Below, piece by piece: positions 9,547 to 19,300 of a stretch of 64,000 nucleotides of DNA. Every line of letters starts with the position of its first letter. Position 1 is the first letter of the stretch. The notes under the pieces were generated by a model. The model saw nothing but the letters and a program-made list of their open reading frames with translations. It ran no database searches and was not told the origin of the DNA. The stretch comes from Oscillospiraceae bacterium (GTDB lineage Bacteria; Bacillota_A; Clostridia; Oscillospirales; WRJC01): contig WRJC01000005.1 in NCBI GenBank assembly GCA_009782405.1, forward strand, positions 36,240 through 100,239, in the 5' to 3' direction. The position numbers and the translations under genes are program-made.

Positions 9547-10818
9547 ATGGCAATGACGCTAAGCCAAAAAATACTCGCTTCCCACGCAGGCAAAGAAACG
9601 GCAAAAGCCGGAGAATTCGTTTTCGCCGATGTGGATCTGGTGATGGGCAACGACATAACCGCTCCGGTCGCCATAGAAGAATTCGGCAAACTCGGGGCAA
9701 AAAAAGTGTTCGACGCCCAAAAAATCGCGCTGATCCCCGACCATTTCACCCCCTGCAAAGACATAAAAAGCGCGGAGCAAGTAAAAATATTGCGCAATTT
9801 CGCCAAAAAGCACAGCATAAGACATTTCTACGAAATGGGCAGGGCGGGAATCGAACACGCGCTGATCCCCGAACTCGGGCTGGCGCTTCCCGGTGAGCTT
9901 GTAATCGGGGCGGATTCGCATACCTGCACTTACGGCGCGCTCTCCGCATTCTCGACGGGGGTGGGATCCACCGACATGGCCGTTGCCATGGCCACCGGCA
10001 AAGCGTGGTTCAGGGTCCCGGAGGCGGTAAAAATCGAAATCACGGGAAAGCTCGGCAAATTCGTGTCGGGCAAGGACGTAATACTCGAAATCATCGGACA
10101 AATCGGGGTCGAGGGCGCGAGATATATGTCGATGGAGTTTGCGGGAGAGGGAATTTCGGAACTTTCGATGGACGACAGGCTGTGCATATCGAACATGGCG
10201 ATCGAAGCAGGCGGAAAAAACGGCATATTCGAATCAGACGATATGACTATAAAATACATAGACTCCGCCAACAAAGAAAACAGGCCGTATAAAAGCCATA
10301 AAGCGGATGAAGGCGCAATTTACGCGAAAACGCTCAAAATCGATTTGAACGGCCTCGACTGCGTGGTGGCTTTCCCGCACCTCCCCGAAAACAAGAAATA
10401 CATATCCGAAATAAAGCCGGGAGAAATAAAAATCGACCAAGCTGTGATAGGATCCTGCACAAATGGCAGGCTTTCCGATTTGCGGGTTGCAGCCAAAATT
10501 TTGAGGGGAAAAAAGGTCGGGAAAAACGTGCGCTGCATAATAATACCGGCCACGCAAAAAATCTGGAAAGAGGCGATGGCCGAGGGTTTGCTCGAAATAT
10601 TCGTAGATTCGGGCTGCGTGGTTTCGACCCCGACCTGCGGGCCTTGCCTTGGAGGGCACATGGGCATACTTGCAAGCGGCGAAAAGGCCGTTGCGACCAC
10701 CAACAGAAATTTCGTGGGCAGGATGGGCCACCCCGAAAGCGAAGTCTACCTGTCAAACCCGGCGGTCGCGGCGGCTTCGGCAATTATGGGATATATCGCA
10801 GATGCGGGGGAGGTGTAA
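9547..10818 (+). CDS. leuC: 3-isopropylmalate dehydratase large subunit
   Basis: The 423-residue catalytic subunit of the aconitase-family dehydratase interconverts 2- and 3-isopropylmalate and probably also handles citramalate. It carries the substrate-loop motif [12 protein letters not shown] and the cysteines that hold the 4Fe-4S cluster in GSCTNGR and [10 protein letters not shown]. Its length fits the short LeuC/HacA-like class found in Clostridia and archaea. AAAGGAGGG lies just ahead of the ATG. leuD follows after 2 bp, consistent with a LeuCD heterodimer. Confidence 0.95.
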   Translation: MAMTLSQKILASHAGKETAKAGEFVFADVDLVMGNDITAPVAIEEFGKLGAKKVFDAQKIALIPDHFTPCKDIKSAEQVKILRNFAKKHSIRHFYEMGRAGIEHALIPELGLALPGELVIGADSHTCTYGALSAFSTGVGSTDMAVAMATGKAWFRVPEAVKIEITGKLGKFVSGKDVILEIIGQIGVEGARYMSMEFAGEGISELSMDDRLCISNMAIEAGGKNGIFESDDMTIKYIDSANKENRPYKSHKADEGAIYAKTLKIDLNGLDCVVAFPHLPENKKYISEIKPGEIKIDQAVIGSCTNGRLSDLRVAAKILRGKKVGKNVRCIIIPATQKIWKEAMAEGLLEIFVDSGCVVSTPTCGPCLGGHMGILASGEKAVATTNRNFVGRMGHPESEVYLSNPAVAAASAIMGYIADAGEV

Positions 10819-10820
10819 AA

Positions 10821-11309
10821 ATGATACGAGGCAAAGCGCACAAATACGGCGACAACGTGGACACGGACGTCATAATCCCGGCGAGATATTTGAACACTTC
10901 GAATCACTTCGAACTCGCCGCGCACTGCATGGAAGACATAGACAAAGAATTCATAACAAAAGTCAGGCCAAACGACATAATTGTCGGCGGAAAGAATTTC
11001 GGCTGCGGTTCGTCGAGGGAACACGCCCCCATCGCGATAAAGACATCCGGAATATCCGCAGTCGTCGCGCGCTCTTTCGCCCGGATTTTTTATCGCAACG
11101 CGATAAACATAGGCCTGCCCATAATCGAATGCGAAAAAGCCGCCGCCGAATCCGACGGGGGCGACGAATTTGAGATAAACCTGAAAACCGGCGAAATCAA
11201 AAACATCACGAAAGGCAAAAGCTATCGGGGAGAAAAGTTTCCGGATTTCATGATGGAGCTTTTTCTTGCCGGAGGGCTTGTAAATTATGCGAAGGAGCGG
11301 CTAAATTGA
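10821..11309 (+). CDS. leuD: 3-isopropylmalate dehydratase small subunit
   Basis: The 162-residue partner of LeuC contains [11 protein letters not shown] near the N-terminus and the swivel-domain signature [14 protein letters not shown], which contributes substrate recognition. Start at ATG 10821, two bases after the leuC stop, with GGGGAGGTG overlapping the leuC end; an upstream in-frame extension is a shadow of leuC. The stop overlaps the TTG start of leuB by four bases. Confidence 0.95.
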   Translation: MIRGKAHKYGDNVDTDVIIPARYLNTSNHFELAAHCMEDIDKEFITKVRPNDIIVGGKNFGCGSSREHAPIAIKTSGISAVVARSFARIFYRNAINIGLPIIECEKAAAESDGGDEFEINLKTGEIKNITKGKSYRGEKFPDFMMELFLAGGLVNYAKERLN

Positions 11310-12394
11310 TAAAAAAAATAGCGGTCATTCGAGGAGACGGTATAGGTCCTGAAATCGTCGCCGAGGCGATAAAAATCCTCGGAAAAGCCGGGGAAAAGCA
11401 CAGCATCGAGTTTAATTTCACAGATGCGTTGATGGGCGGCGCGGCAATTGAAAAAACAGGAGTCCCCCTGCCCGAAGAAACCATCGAAATCTGCCGGGGC
11501 TGCGACGCGGTTTTGTTAGGGGCCGTCGGCGGCGGGAAATGGGATGCATTGCCCGGGGATATGCGGCCCGAGGCGGGGCTGTTGAAACTCAGGAAAGCGC
11601 TCGGGCTGTATGCCAACTTGCGCCCTGCGAAAATCGACCCGAATCTCTCCCATTCATCTCCCCTAAAATTTGAAATCGTCGAAAATGCGGACATCATGGT
11701 GGTGAGGGAACTTTGCGGGGGAATATATTTCGGCGAAAAAAAACGCGGCGAAGATGGCGGCAGCCTGTATGCGTTCGACACGGAAAAATACCGGGATTAC
11801 GAAATTGACAGGATTGCGAAAAAAGCGTTTGAAATAGCAAAAAAACGCAAAAAAAGGCTTTGCAGCATAGATAAGGCGAACGTTTTGGAATCGTCGAGGC
11901 TTTGGCGGGAGCGCGTGACGAATATGGCGAAAGATTACGGCGAAATCGAGCTTTCCCATATGTACGTGGACAACGCGGCCATGCAATTGATAAAAAATCC
12001 CGGGCAATTCGACGTAATTTTGGCTTCCAACATGTTCGGCGACATATTGTCGGACGAAGCCTCGATGATTTGCGGCTCCATCGGAATGATTCCCTCGGCT
12101 TCGCTGGGGGAGGGCAATTTCGGGCTGTACGAACCAATACACGGCTCCGCGCCGGACATTGCGGGAAAGAACACAGCCAATCCGATAGCGGCGGTTTTGT
12201 CAAGCGCGATGATGCTCCGCCACAGCTTTGGTCTGGAAGAAGCGGCAAGATCGATCGAAAACGCAGTGGGCAAAACGCTTGAACTCGGATACAGGACCGC
12301 CGACATAGCCAAAAAGGGCGAAATGGCCGTCGGAACCGTCGAAATGGGCGATGCCATCAAAAAAACATTTGAAGGCGAGGAGAAGGGCAATTGA
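11306..12394 (+). CDS. leuB: 3-isopropylmalate dehydrogenase
   Basis: This 362-residue NAD-dependent decarboxylating dehydrogenase oxidises 3-isopropylmalate and, in the citramalate route, 3-methylmalate. Motifs seen are [14 protein letters not shown] at the N-terminus, [23 protein letters not shown], and the cofactor/metal part [14 protein letters not shown] and [13 protein letters not shown]. It uses a TTG start overlapping the leuD stop (TTGA) with GAAGGAG upstream, so translation is coupled. The ilvB start overlaps its stop in the same way. Confidence 0.95.
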   Translation: MIKKIAVIRGDGIGPEIVAEAIKILGKAGEKHSIEFNFTDALMGGAAIEKTGVPLPEETIEICRGCDAVLLGAVGGGKWDALPGDMRPEAGLLKLRKALGLYANLRPAKIDPNLSHSSPLKFEIVENADIMVVRELCGGIYFGEKKRGEDGGSLYAFDTEKYRDYEIDRIAKKAFEIAKKRKKRLCSIDKANVLESSRLWRERVTNMAKDYGEIELSHMYVDNAAMQLIKNPGQFDVILASNMFGDILSDEASMICGSIGMIPSASLGEGNFGLYEPIHGSAPDIAGKNTANPIAAVLSSAMMLRHSFGLEEAARSIENAVGKTLELGYRTADIAKKGEMAVGTVEMGDAIKKTFEGEEKGN

Positions 12395-14100
12395 ACGGCG
12401 CCGAATATATAATAAAATTCTTGGAGCAAAAACAAGTTGAAATAATTTTCGGCTATCCAGGCAGCAAGGTGTTGAGTTTGTACGACGCATTGTACAGGGC
12501 AATCGAAAAAGGCGGAAAAACAGCGCATATTTTAACCCGGCACGAGCAGGGCGCGATCCACGCCGCCGAAGGTTATGCCCAGGCTACGAAAAAAACAGGG
12601 GTGGTGTTCGCCACTTCCGGCCCGGGCGCGACGAATTTAGTCACAGGGCTCGCAGATGCGATGCTCGACTCCGTGCCTATTTTCGCCATAACCGGACAAG
12701 TGGGTGTTTCGTCCATCGGAAGGGACGCTTTTCAGGAAGCCGATATGCTCGGGGCCAGTTTGTCCATCACAAAACACAATTATCTGGTCAGGAACATAAA
12801 AGACTTGGCATACACGCTCGAAGCCGCTTGGCAGATCGCAAATAACGGAAGGCGCGGTCCGGTGCTCGTCGACATACCGGCAAACATCTTCGACGAGGAA
12901 ATAGACCAAGCCGAAGCAAATAAAGCAAAATATATCCCGAGAAACCGCGAAAATTCAAATTCTTTCGATAAGCAAAAGATTTCAGATTTGCTGTTTGGGT
13001 CGTTTCGGCCGGTTATTTTGGCCGGCGGCGGAGTCACAGCTTCCGAAAAAGCCCCCGGCCTGATGCGAAAATTCATGGAAAAATGCAGCATCATGTGCGC
13101 CATTACCCTCATGGGCAAATCCACCGTGGACACCGACATCCCGCTCGGGCTGGGCATGGCCGGGATGCACGGGCTACCGGCGGCGAACAGGGCGATAGCC
13201 GAAAGCGATTTGGTCATCGCGGTGGGCACGCGCTTTTCCGACCGGACAATAGGAAACCCCGGATTGTTTTCCCAGACAAAAAGCGTAATCCACGCGGACA
13301 TAGACATCGCCGAAATATCCAAAAACGTGAAACCCACTGTGGCCGCCGTGATCGATTCGGCCGAATTTTTTTCGCAAATGCTAAAATTGGAAATTCCCGA
13401 AGGCAAAATTTCCCAATGGAAAAAATGGCACAGCGAGATAATCGGCGAAAAAGAAAAGCAAAACGAAAAAATGATTTTTTCCGGGAAACTCAAAATGCGC
13501 GAAATCGTGAAAACGGTCGCCGAATTGTGCCAAGACCGCGAAGATTTCATATACGTCACCGATGTAGGCCAGCACCAGATGATCGCCGCACAGGAGACAA
13601 AGCACAAAAAACCCGGAACATTCATCACTTCGGGGGGGCTGGGTACAATGGGTTTCGGGCTTCCCGCCGCCATCGGAGCGGCCTTCGGAAAAACGGCGGA
13701 CCGGGTGATATTGTTTTCGGGCGACGGAAGCATACAAATGACAATACAGGAACTCGCCACCGTCAAAAAAGCTCCCGTCCCGGTCTATATCTTTGTCTTG
13801 GACAACAACAGGCTCGGAATGGTTCGCCAGTGGCAAAAGCATTTTTACGGCGGGAGATATTCGCAGTCCGTATTGAAAGACAATCCCGAATTCGCGGCAA
13901 TAGCCGCCGCTTACGGGATAAAGGGCGCAAAAATCTCTTCGAGGGAAAATTTGGGCGGGAATATAAAAAAGATATTGGACAGCGGGGAAAACACCCTCGT
14001 CCATTTTATCACCGACCCGGAAGAAAACGTATATCCCATAATACCCACGGGCAAAAACAACTATGAAATGTTAGTCACGGGGGAGGCGGACAGCCGATGA
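12391..14100 (+). CDS. ilvB: Acetolactate synthase large subunit
   Basis: The 569-residue TPP- and FAD-dependent enzyme forms acetolactate or acetohydroxybutyrate. The catalytic glutamate lies in [15 protein letters not shown] (about residue 50), followed by [12 protein letters not shown], and the TPP/Mg motif GDGSIQM...DNN is near 445-475. TTG start overlaps the leuB stop, with GAGGAGAAGG upstream. Placement with cimA and the leu genes makes one unit for the early valine, leucine and isoleucine steps. ilvC and ilvD are not in the window. Confidence 0.95.
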   Translation: MNGAEYIIKFLEQKQVEIIFGYPGSKVLSLYDALYRAIEKGGKTAHILTRHEQGAIHAAEGYAQATKKTGVVFATSGPGATNLVTGLADAMLDSVPIFAITGQVGVSSIGRDAFQEADMLGASLSITKHNYLVRNIKDLAYTLEAAWQIANNGRRGPVLVDIPANIFDEEIDQAEANKAKYIPRNRENSNSFDKQKISDLLFGSFRPVILAGGGVTASEKAPGLMRKFMEKCSIMCAITLMGKSTVDTDIPLGLGMAGMHGLPAANRAIAESDLVIAVGTRFSDRTIGNPGLFSQTKSVIHADIDIAEISKNVKPTVAAVIDSAEFFSQMLKLEIPEGKISQWKKWHSEIIGEKEKQNEKMIFSGKLKMREIVKTVAELCQDREDFIYVTDVGQHQMIAAQETKHKKPGTFITSGGLGTMGFGLPAAIGAAFGKTADRVILFSGDGSIQMTIQELATVKKAPVPVYIFVLDNNRLGMVRQWQKHFYGGRYSQSVLKDNPEFAAIAAAYGIKGAKISSRENLGGNIKKILDSGENTLVHFITDPEENVYPIIPTGKNNYEMLVTGEADSR

Positions 14101-14585
14101 ATGACTCAAACAAGCCAAAGCACGTGATCGTGGCGAAAGTGGACAATATTCCGGGAGTCGTTTCGAGGATATCGGGATTTTTCACGCGCAGGGGCTACAA
14201 CATCGAGAGTTTTGTAACCAGCGTGACTGAAAACCCCGCGATATACCACCTCACCTTTTCGGTTTTATGCTCAGACGACGAAGCCAAGCTTCTCGCGCAC
14301 CAGATGGGCAGGATCGCCGAGGTCATCGAGGTTTGCGAAACTGAGGGGAGAGATGTGACAATCCGCGAATTCATGCTGATAAAGATAAATTGCCCGGGCG
14401 AAAAAAGTTTCGAGATATTGCAAAGCTGCGAAATGATGAAAGTGAAAATCGTGGGCAGGGGCGAAAATTTTGTGACTGTGGAAGTAATGGGGAACTCGCA
14501 AAAACTGGACGATGTGATCATCGCCTTTGAAAGGTACGGGATCATCGAAATAGTTCGCTCCGGCGCCGTCTGCGTTTTGAATTGA
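14097..14585 (+). CDS. ilvH: Acetolactate synthase small (regulatory) subunit
   Basis: The 162-residue regulatory partner of IlvB has an N-terminal ACT domain (DNIPGVVSRISGFFTRRGY, near residues 16-34, then NIES) and a C-terminal half of the ALS small-subunit type. In the family this subunit activates the large subunit and confers valine feedback. The ATG overlaps the ilvB stop (ATGA). It is the last gene of the T-box operon; no clear terminator follows. Confidence 0.93.
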   Translation: MNDSNKPKHVIVAKVDNIPGVVSRISGFFTRRGYNIESFVTSVTENPAIYHLTFSVLCSDDEAKLLAHQMGRIAEVIEVCETEGRDVTIREFMLIKINCPGEKSFEILQSCEMMKVKIVGRGENFVTVEVMGNSQKLDDVIIAFERYGIIEIVRSGAVCVLN

Positions 14586-14626
14586 AGCCATATTTTCCAT
14601 ATTTTTTATTTTTCCCGATTTTTCTG

Positions 14627-14655
14627 TTGCAATCCGGACGATGTTGTAGTATAAT
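14627..14655 (+). promoter_or_regulatory. SigA-type promoter of the aldolase-like gene
   Basis: TTGCAA (14627-14632) and TATAAT (14650-14655), 17 bp apart, lie 46 bp upstream of the GTG start. This separates the aldolase/uxaC pair from the leu-ilv operon. Confidence 0.75.
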
Positions 14656-14700
14656 GGTTGTTGCAGATCAATCAAAAATGCAAAAGAGGGGGAAAACTCA

Positions 14701-15591
14701 GTGGCGCAAAATTTCGACCCTGTATACAAAGAGATCGAAAATTACGGGATAATTCCGATAATAAAGACCGAAGACGCAGAAATCGCGCTTGCTGCGGCAA
14801 AAGCGCTGTCCGCCGGAGGGCTGAATGTCGCCGAAATGATTTTCGAAACGGAAAAAGCGGAAAAAGCGGCGGAGAAAATAATTGCCGCACTGCCCGGAAC
14901 GCTGCTTGTCGCCGGAGGCGCCAAATCGAAAAAACAAGCGAAAGGGGCCGCCGATTCGGGCGCGAAAGCCATAATAACGGATGGTTTCGACGCGAAAATG
15001 GCGGAGTGCTGCGAAAACCTCGGAATCCCTTTGCTGATAAAAATAAAAAACGCGGAAGAAACAAAAAAAATGCCCGAAGCCAAATTTATCGTCGATAGCG
15101 CAAACCCGGACGATTTCGCGAAGCATTTGTCAAACAAAGCGCTTCTCGCGTGCTCTATTGATATTATCCCGCAGGAGGCATATGCCGGGGGTTTCGGCGA
15201 AATAAAAAAACTGGCGGCCCATGCAGTGCAAAAAATGCTCGGCTACGATCTGGCCCATGTGGGCATAAACTGCGAAAACGCCGAGCAGGCCGAGCGCGAT
15301 TCCGGCAGGGTCGAGGCAATATTCGGGCTCGAAAAAACAGATGCCGGCGCCACTTTTTCAAACGCCGACATTTTGCATTTCACGAAACAGAGGAGCTACG
15401 GCAAAAACGGGCAGATAGCGATCAGCGCGAATTTTATCGACAGGGCGCTATTTTACCTCAAACAAGCGGGGAGGCAATTCATCGAGGAAAGCGCGAGATA
15501 TGACGAGCAGGGAATTTTGGCTTCGATTTATCTCGACAATATAATAGGCGGATTTGCGATCAAATTGGTCAGGAGGGAAACAAATGGATAA
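14701..15591 (+). CDS. KDPG-aldolase-like domain fused to a VOC-like domain
   Basis: The 296-residue protein starts at GTG behind AGAGGGGG. Residues about 10-165 follow the KDPG/KHG aldolase fold: GIIPIIKTEDAEIALAAAKA, then VAEMIFE carrying the usual glutamate, then LVAGGAKSKKQA. The segment that should carry the Schiff-base lysine (KFFPAE in classical enzymes) instead reads SIDIIPQEAY. The C-terminal half (about 175-296) looks like a vicinal-oxygen-chelate/glyoxalase unit (LAHVGINCENAEQAERDS). uxaC starts inside its last codons. Its context implies hexuronate or sugar-acid metabolism, but ordinary aldolase activity is doubtful. Confidence 0.65.
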   Translation: MAQNFDPVYKEIENYGIIPIIKTEDAEIALAAAKALSAGGLNVAEMIFETEKAEKAAEKIIAALPGTLLVAGGAKSKKQAKGAADSGAKAIITDGFDAKMAECCENLGIPLLIKIKNAEETKKMPEAKFIVDSANPDDFAKHLSNKALLACSIDIIPQEAYAGGFGEIKKLAAHAVQKMLGYDLAHVGINCENAEQAERDSGRVEAIFGLEKTDAGATFSNADILHFTKQRSYGKNGQIAISANFIDRALFYLKQAGRQFIEESARYDEQGILASIYLDNIIGGFAIKLVRRETNG

Positions 15592-16996
15592 TTTTTTATG
15601 CGACAGCTTTATGCTGAAAAGCGAAACTGCGAAAATTTTGTACCATGAAACGGCGAAAGATATGCCGATAATCGACTATCACTGCCACATAAGCCCAAAA
15701 GAGATAGCCGAAGACAAAAAATACGAAAATATCGCGGCTTTATGGCTCACCTGCGGCGACCACTACAAATGGCGGGCGATAAGGGCAAACGGATACGGGG
15801 AAAAATATGTCACCGGAAATGCCGCGGACTTCGAAAAGTTTTCGGCCTGGGCAAATACGCTGCCCAAGTGCATAGGAAACCCCCTGTATATCTGGGCGCA
15901 CATGGAACTGAAAAAATATTTCGGCTACACCGGCGTTTTAAGCGCCGAAACTGCGGATGAAGTCTGGAATTTGTGCAACGAAAAACTGCAAAGCATGAGC
16001 GCCCGCTCGATCATGCGAGATTCAAAAGTGAAACTTATCTGCACCACCGACGACCCCGCCGATTCTTTGGAATATCACAAAACGATAAAAGCCGACAAAA
16101 CATTCGAAATCGAAATTTTGCCCGCTTTTCGGCCCGACAAAGGGCTGCACATAGAAAAGCCGGGATTTAAGGAATACATAAAAAAGCTCTCTGAAGCAGG
16201 CGGCGCGGAAATCACCGATTTGAACTCCCTTTTTGACGCATATTCAAAGCGTATCGGCTATTTTGCTTCCCTTGGCTGCAAAACCGCCGACAACGGATTT
16301 GAGGAAGTGCCTTTTTTGCGCGGGGATGCAGACCTTGCGCTCAAAAAAGCACTCGGCGGGCTGGAACTTTCCAAAGAGGAAACCGAAGCCTACAAAACCG
16401 AACTCATGCTGTTTTTGGGCCGTGAATACCACAAACGCGGTTTTGTGATGCAGATACATTTCGGCGTGGCCAGAAACACCAGCGAAAGGCTTTTTGGGAT
16501 GTTTGGCCCCGATGCGGGCGCGGACGGAATCGGCGGGTACGCATGCATCCCGCAGCTGACAAAACTGCTTGGCGAACTCGACAAAGACAATGCCTTGCCA
16601 AAAACCGTCCTGTATTCGGTGAACCCGACGGACAACGCCGCGCTTGCCGCGCTTGCCGGCTGTTTCCAGAACAGCGATTGCGGGATAAAGCCCGGCGGTG
16701 CAGGAAAATTGCAGCATGGTTCGGCTTGGTGGTACAACGACACGAAAACAGGCATGAGGGATCAGCTCGTAAATTTGGCCAACCATTCGCTGCTGGCGAA
16801 CTTCATCGGGATGCTCACCGATTCGCGGTCATTTGTTTCATACCCGCGCCACGATTACTTCAGGCGGATATTATGCGAAATACTCGGCGAATATGTCGAA
16901 GCCGGGGAATACCCGAGCGACATGGCTTATCTGTCGAAAATGGCCTCAAACATATGCTACAACAACGCAAACGAATATTTCGGCTTCGGGCTGTAA
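15584..16996 (+). CDS. uxaC: Glucuronate isomerase
   Basis: This 470-residue amidohydrolase-like enzyme isomerises D-glucuronate to fructuronate (and galacturonate to tagaturonate). Key pieces are the N-terminal metal motif IDYHCHISPKEIAED, TTDDPADSLEYH, MQIHFGVARN, and the C-terminal SWWYNDT context with SYPRHDYFRRILCE. Length matches UxaC. ATG 15584 overlaps the end of the aldolase-like gene by 8 bp, behind AGGAGGG. It stands without uxuA, uxuB or kinase genes, so the rest of the hexuronate pathway must lie elsewhere. It is convergent with the CapA-like gene, stop codon against stop codon. Confidence 0.93.
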   Translation: MDNFLCDSFMLKSETAKILYHETAKDMPIIDYHCHISPKEIAEDKKYENIAALWLTCGDHYKWRAIRANGYGEKYVTGNAADFEKFSAWANTLPKCIGNPLYIWAHMELKKYFGYTGVLSAETADEVWNLCNEKLQSMSARSIMRDSKVKLICTTDDPADSLEYHKTIKADKTFEIEILPAFRPDKGLHIEKPGFKEYIKKLSEAGGAEITDLNSLFDAYSKRIGYFASLGCKTADNGFEEVPFLRGDADLALKKALGGLELSKEETEAYKTELMLFLGREYHKRGFVMQIHFGVARNTSERLFGMFGPDAGADGIGGYACIPQLTKLLGELDKDNALPKTVLYSVNPTDNAALAALAGCFQNSDCGIKPGGAGKLQHGSAWWYNDTKTGMRDQLVNLANHSLLANFIGMLTDSRSFVSYPRHDYFRRILCEILGEYVEAGEYPSDMAYLSKMASNICYNNANEYFGFGL

Positions 16997-18286
16997 TTAT
17001 CTGTGGGCGGCGCTCCTCGCTTCGATTTTGTCCAATATCGCCTTTTTTTGGTCGCCCTCGGCGAGAATGGGTTTGAAATTGTTTTTCGAAGGGTTTGAAG
17101 TGGTCAATATCGGGATTGCCTCTATTCCGCAATCCACTACTTCGCCCCCTTGCAAAACAAATTTGGCTTGAAGGATCACGCTCGTGCGGTTTTCAATGTC
17201 TGATATAACGTTTCCGTCGAATATGAAGTTGCCGATCGAATATGCGATGTACCTGTCTTTGTAACGCTCGATCCCCTGCAGCACGTGCGGGTGGTGCCCG
17301 ATCACCAAATCCGCGCCGTTGTCGATGGCATAACGCGCGGAAGCCACCTGGGAAGCGTTGGCTATCCTTTCGTCCATGTTGCCCCAGTGGAAAGTGACGA
17401 TTTTTAATTCGACGCCGTTTGCCTCCATGTATTCGAGGCCTTGCTTTATCGCGGAGGTGCCGTATCCGACAGAACTCACGAAACCCGTTTTTATCCCGTT
17501 TATCTCTTCGACCAAAACAGTCCCGTTGCCAAAATACCCGATTTTTGCGGATTCCAAGGCGGCCACGGTGTCATTGTAGCCCGTTTGCGAATAGTCGTAG
17601 GTGTGGTTGTTTGAGAGGTTGACCGCATCTACGCCTCCCGAAGTCAATATGCCTGTATATTTGGCATAGCCTTTGTAGTTGTATGGAGCCGCCTTTTTTA
17701 TGCTTGGATCTTGGTTGTCGGTGAGCGCGCATTCGAGATTTGCCACCACATAGTCGCTTCCTTTGAAAATATGCGCCACATTTTCAAAAAAATACCCGGG
17801 CCCGTACAAATCGTAATATTCGGCGAAAGAACCCGAATAGGCTTTGCGGCTTTCGCTGGCCAATGTGGTGTCGCCGACCATGGAAAAAACAATTTCGCGC
17901 AGATCTGTGCCCGTGGCGTAACGCGGCGGCTTGGGCGGTTTTGGAACTCCCGGATCCTCTTCTTTTATTTCCTCGACGATGGGCTCTTCCAAATTCGCTT
18001 CCTGCCCGTCATCCAAATCAAGTTTTTCCGTTTCTTGCGTTTCTTGCGCTTCTTGCGTTTCTTGCGCTTCTTCGGATGCGGAATCCGGGTTTTCCGCGGT
18101 TTCGGCCCGGGTCGCGGATGTCGCGGGCTCTGTGGTTTTCGAAGAAATTATTTGCTCGGATTCCGGTTCGGGCACGGGAACCGGGGCATCCATGAAAATG
18201 TCCCCAATCAGAAAACACAGCAAGACGCCCGCAAATACTGCGGCAAAACACAAACATATTTTTACTGCTTTTTTTATTTTGTTCAT
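16997..18286 (-). CDS. CapA-family (PGA_cap) membrane-anchored protein
   Basis: The 429-residue product has an N-terminal membrane segment (about 8-30), a low-complexity linker rich in Pro, Glu, Gln and Thr (about 35-115) with a QE(T/A) repeat, and a calcineurin-like CapA domain (about 125-410). Motifs seen are SMVGDTTLA, NLECALTDN, NLSNNHTYDY, FHWGNMDE, IGHHPHVLQG and YSIGNFIFDG. Family members are associated with poly-gamma-glutamate synthesis or with hydrolysis of extracellular substrates; no capB/capC neighbours are present, so the substrate is not known. The catalytic domain should sit outside the membrane. Confidence 0.8.
   Translation of the reverse strand: MNKIKKAVKICLCFAAVFAGVLLCFLIGDIFMDAPVPVPEPESEQIISSKTTEPATSATRAETAENPDSASEEAQETQEAQETQETEKLDLDDGQEANLEEPIVEEIKEEDPGVPKPPKPPRYATGTDLREIVFSMVGDTTLASESRKAYSGSFAEYYDLYGPGYFFENVAHIFKGSDYVVANLECALTDNQDPSIKKAAPYNYKGYAKYTGILTSGGVDAVNLSNNHTYDYSQTGYNDTVAALESAKIGYFGNGTVLVEEINGIKTGFVSSVGYGTSAIKQGLEYMEANGVELKIVTFHWGNMDERIANASQVASARYAIDNGADLVIGHHPHVLQGIERYKDRYIAYSIGNFIFDGNVISDIENRTSVILQAKFVLQGGEVVDCGIEAIPILTTSNPSKNNFKPILAEGDQKKAILDKIEARSAAHR
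18015..18072. repeat. QE-coding microrepeat in the CapA-like gene
   Basis: A 15-base unit of the form TTCTTGCG(C/T)TTCTTGCG is repeated in tandem and encodes alternating QETQEAQET residues in the linker. Such tracts can change length by slippage in multiples of three. Confidence 0.6.
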
Positions 18287-18326
18287 CTATGTCATACTCG
18301 CTTTCCCAAAATGCGGCAATACGTAA

Positions 18327-18355
18327 ATTATACAGCAAAACTTCAAAAATTGCAA
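18327..18355 (-). promoter_or_regulatory. SigA-type promoter of the CapA-like gene
   Basis: On the minus strand TTGCAA (18350-18355) and TATAAT (18327-18332) are 17 bp apart, about 40 bp upstream of the start codon. Confidence 0.7.
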
Positions 18356-18372
18356 CATAAACACCGGAAAAT

Positions 18373-18401
18373 TTAACAAACGTGTAACAAAACAATAGAA
18401 T
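18373..18401 (+). promoter_or_regulatory. Promoter of the acyltransferase-family gene
   Basis: TTAACA (18373-18378) and TAGAAT (18396-18401) with a 17-bp spacer, 16 bp before the start codon and divergent from the CapA-like promoter. The -10 box overlaps the leader closely, so the leader would be very short. Confidence 0.5.
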
Positions 18402-18417
18402 ACAGGAGATTTAAAAA

Positions 18418-19290
18418 ATGGATGCCACATATGCAAAATTCGAAAAATATCTCGGATATTATGATTTATGCGAAGAAGGAAAAACATTTTTGAAAGAAGC
18501 GTCAAAAAAAATATGCGAAGATGAATCTTTGGTTTCCCGCGCTTTGGAACTCAAAACAAAACTCGCCGATTTGTCCCTCGAATTGAAACCGGACGAGGAA
18601 TTCAAGGATGACTCAACGCAGTTTGGCGCTTTTTTGTTCACGCTGGCCATCGAAGACATGGAAAAATTGTACAGGCAAAAAAATATCCCGCGCGATGTGC
18701 TGCTCGAAACGATCGGCGATCTCGGCGTCTGGATACAGCGGCATTATGATTGGTTCGGCGAATGGGGATTTTCGCAGCACGGCTGGGTAATGGGGCACCT
18801 CAGGGCAAAAATATTCAAACTCGGCCGTTTGCAGTTCGAGCCAAAAAAACTCGATAAACTGCCCCCGGCAGAGTTGAATTTGAATTTAAAACAAGGGGAC
18901 CCGATCCTAAACGTCCATATCCCGAGGGGCGGGAGGCTCGACGAAAATGCCTGCTTAAAATCCTTTGAAAGCGCCGAGCGGTTTTTCCCGGATGTTTTGG
19001 GGTATGATTTTGCCGCCTTCGGCTGCTTCACATGGCTGTTCGACCCCAATTTCGAATCGCTTTTGCCGCCGGATTCCAACATATTGAAATTCCAAAAAAT
19101 GTTTGAGCTGTTTCCCGGCGAAGAAGGCTATTGGGGTTTGGACTACGTGTTCGTGAACATAACAAAAGAAAACATAAAGGATGCCCCCAAGGACACCGCT
19201 TTCCGAAAAAACCTCGCCGAGCACCTTCTGGCCGGCGGGAAAATGCAGCCGGGCTGCGGCTACAGGCTGGCGAAAAACAGAAAACAATAA
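18418..19290 (+). CDS. Acyltransferase-domain family protein (GNAT_C-like)
   Basis: The 290-residue product lacks a signal peptide. It resembles the Firmicute family annotated as acyltransferase domain-containing proteins, with a helical N-terminal domain (about 1-125) and a GNAT-like C-terminal domain (about 130-280) marked by HIPRGGRLDENACLKSFESA and CFTWLFDP. Substrates are not established for the family. AGGAG lies 10 bp before the ATG. ribF follows after 10 bp, so the two are probably co-transcribed. Confidence 0.6.
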   Translation: MDATYAKFEKYLGYYDLCEEGKTFLKEASKKICEDESLVSRALELKTKLADLSLELKPDEEFKDDSTQFGAFLFTLAIEDMEKLYRQKNIPRDVLLETIGDLGVWIQRHYDWFGEWGFSQHGWVMGHLRAKIFKLGRLQFEPKKLDKLPPAELNLNLKQGDPILNVHIPRGGRLDENACLKSFESAERFFPDVLGYDFAAFGCFTWLFDPNFESLLPPDSNILKFQKMFELFPGEEGYWGLDYVFVNITKENIKDAPKDTAFRKNLAEHLLAGGKMQPGCGYRLAKNRKQ

Positions 19291-19300
19291 AGGGAAAACA

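Noticed and set aside
15584..16996. Possible frameshift between the aldolase-like gene and uxaC
   Set aside because: The 8-bp overlap has a good ribosome site and both products are full length, so it is normal gene packing.
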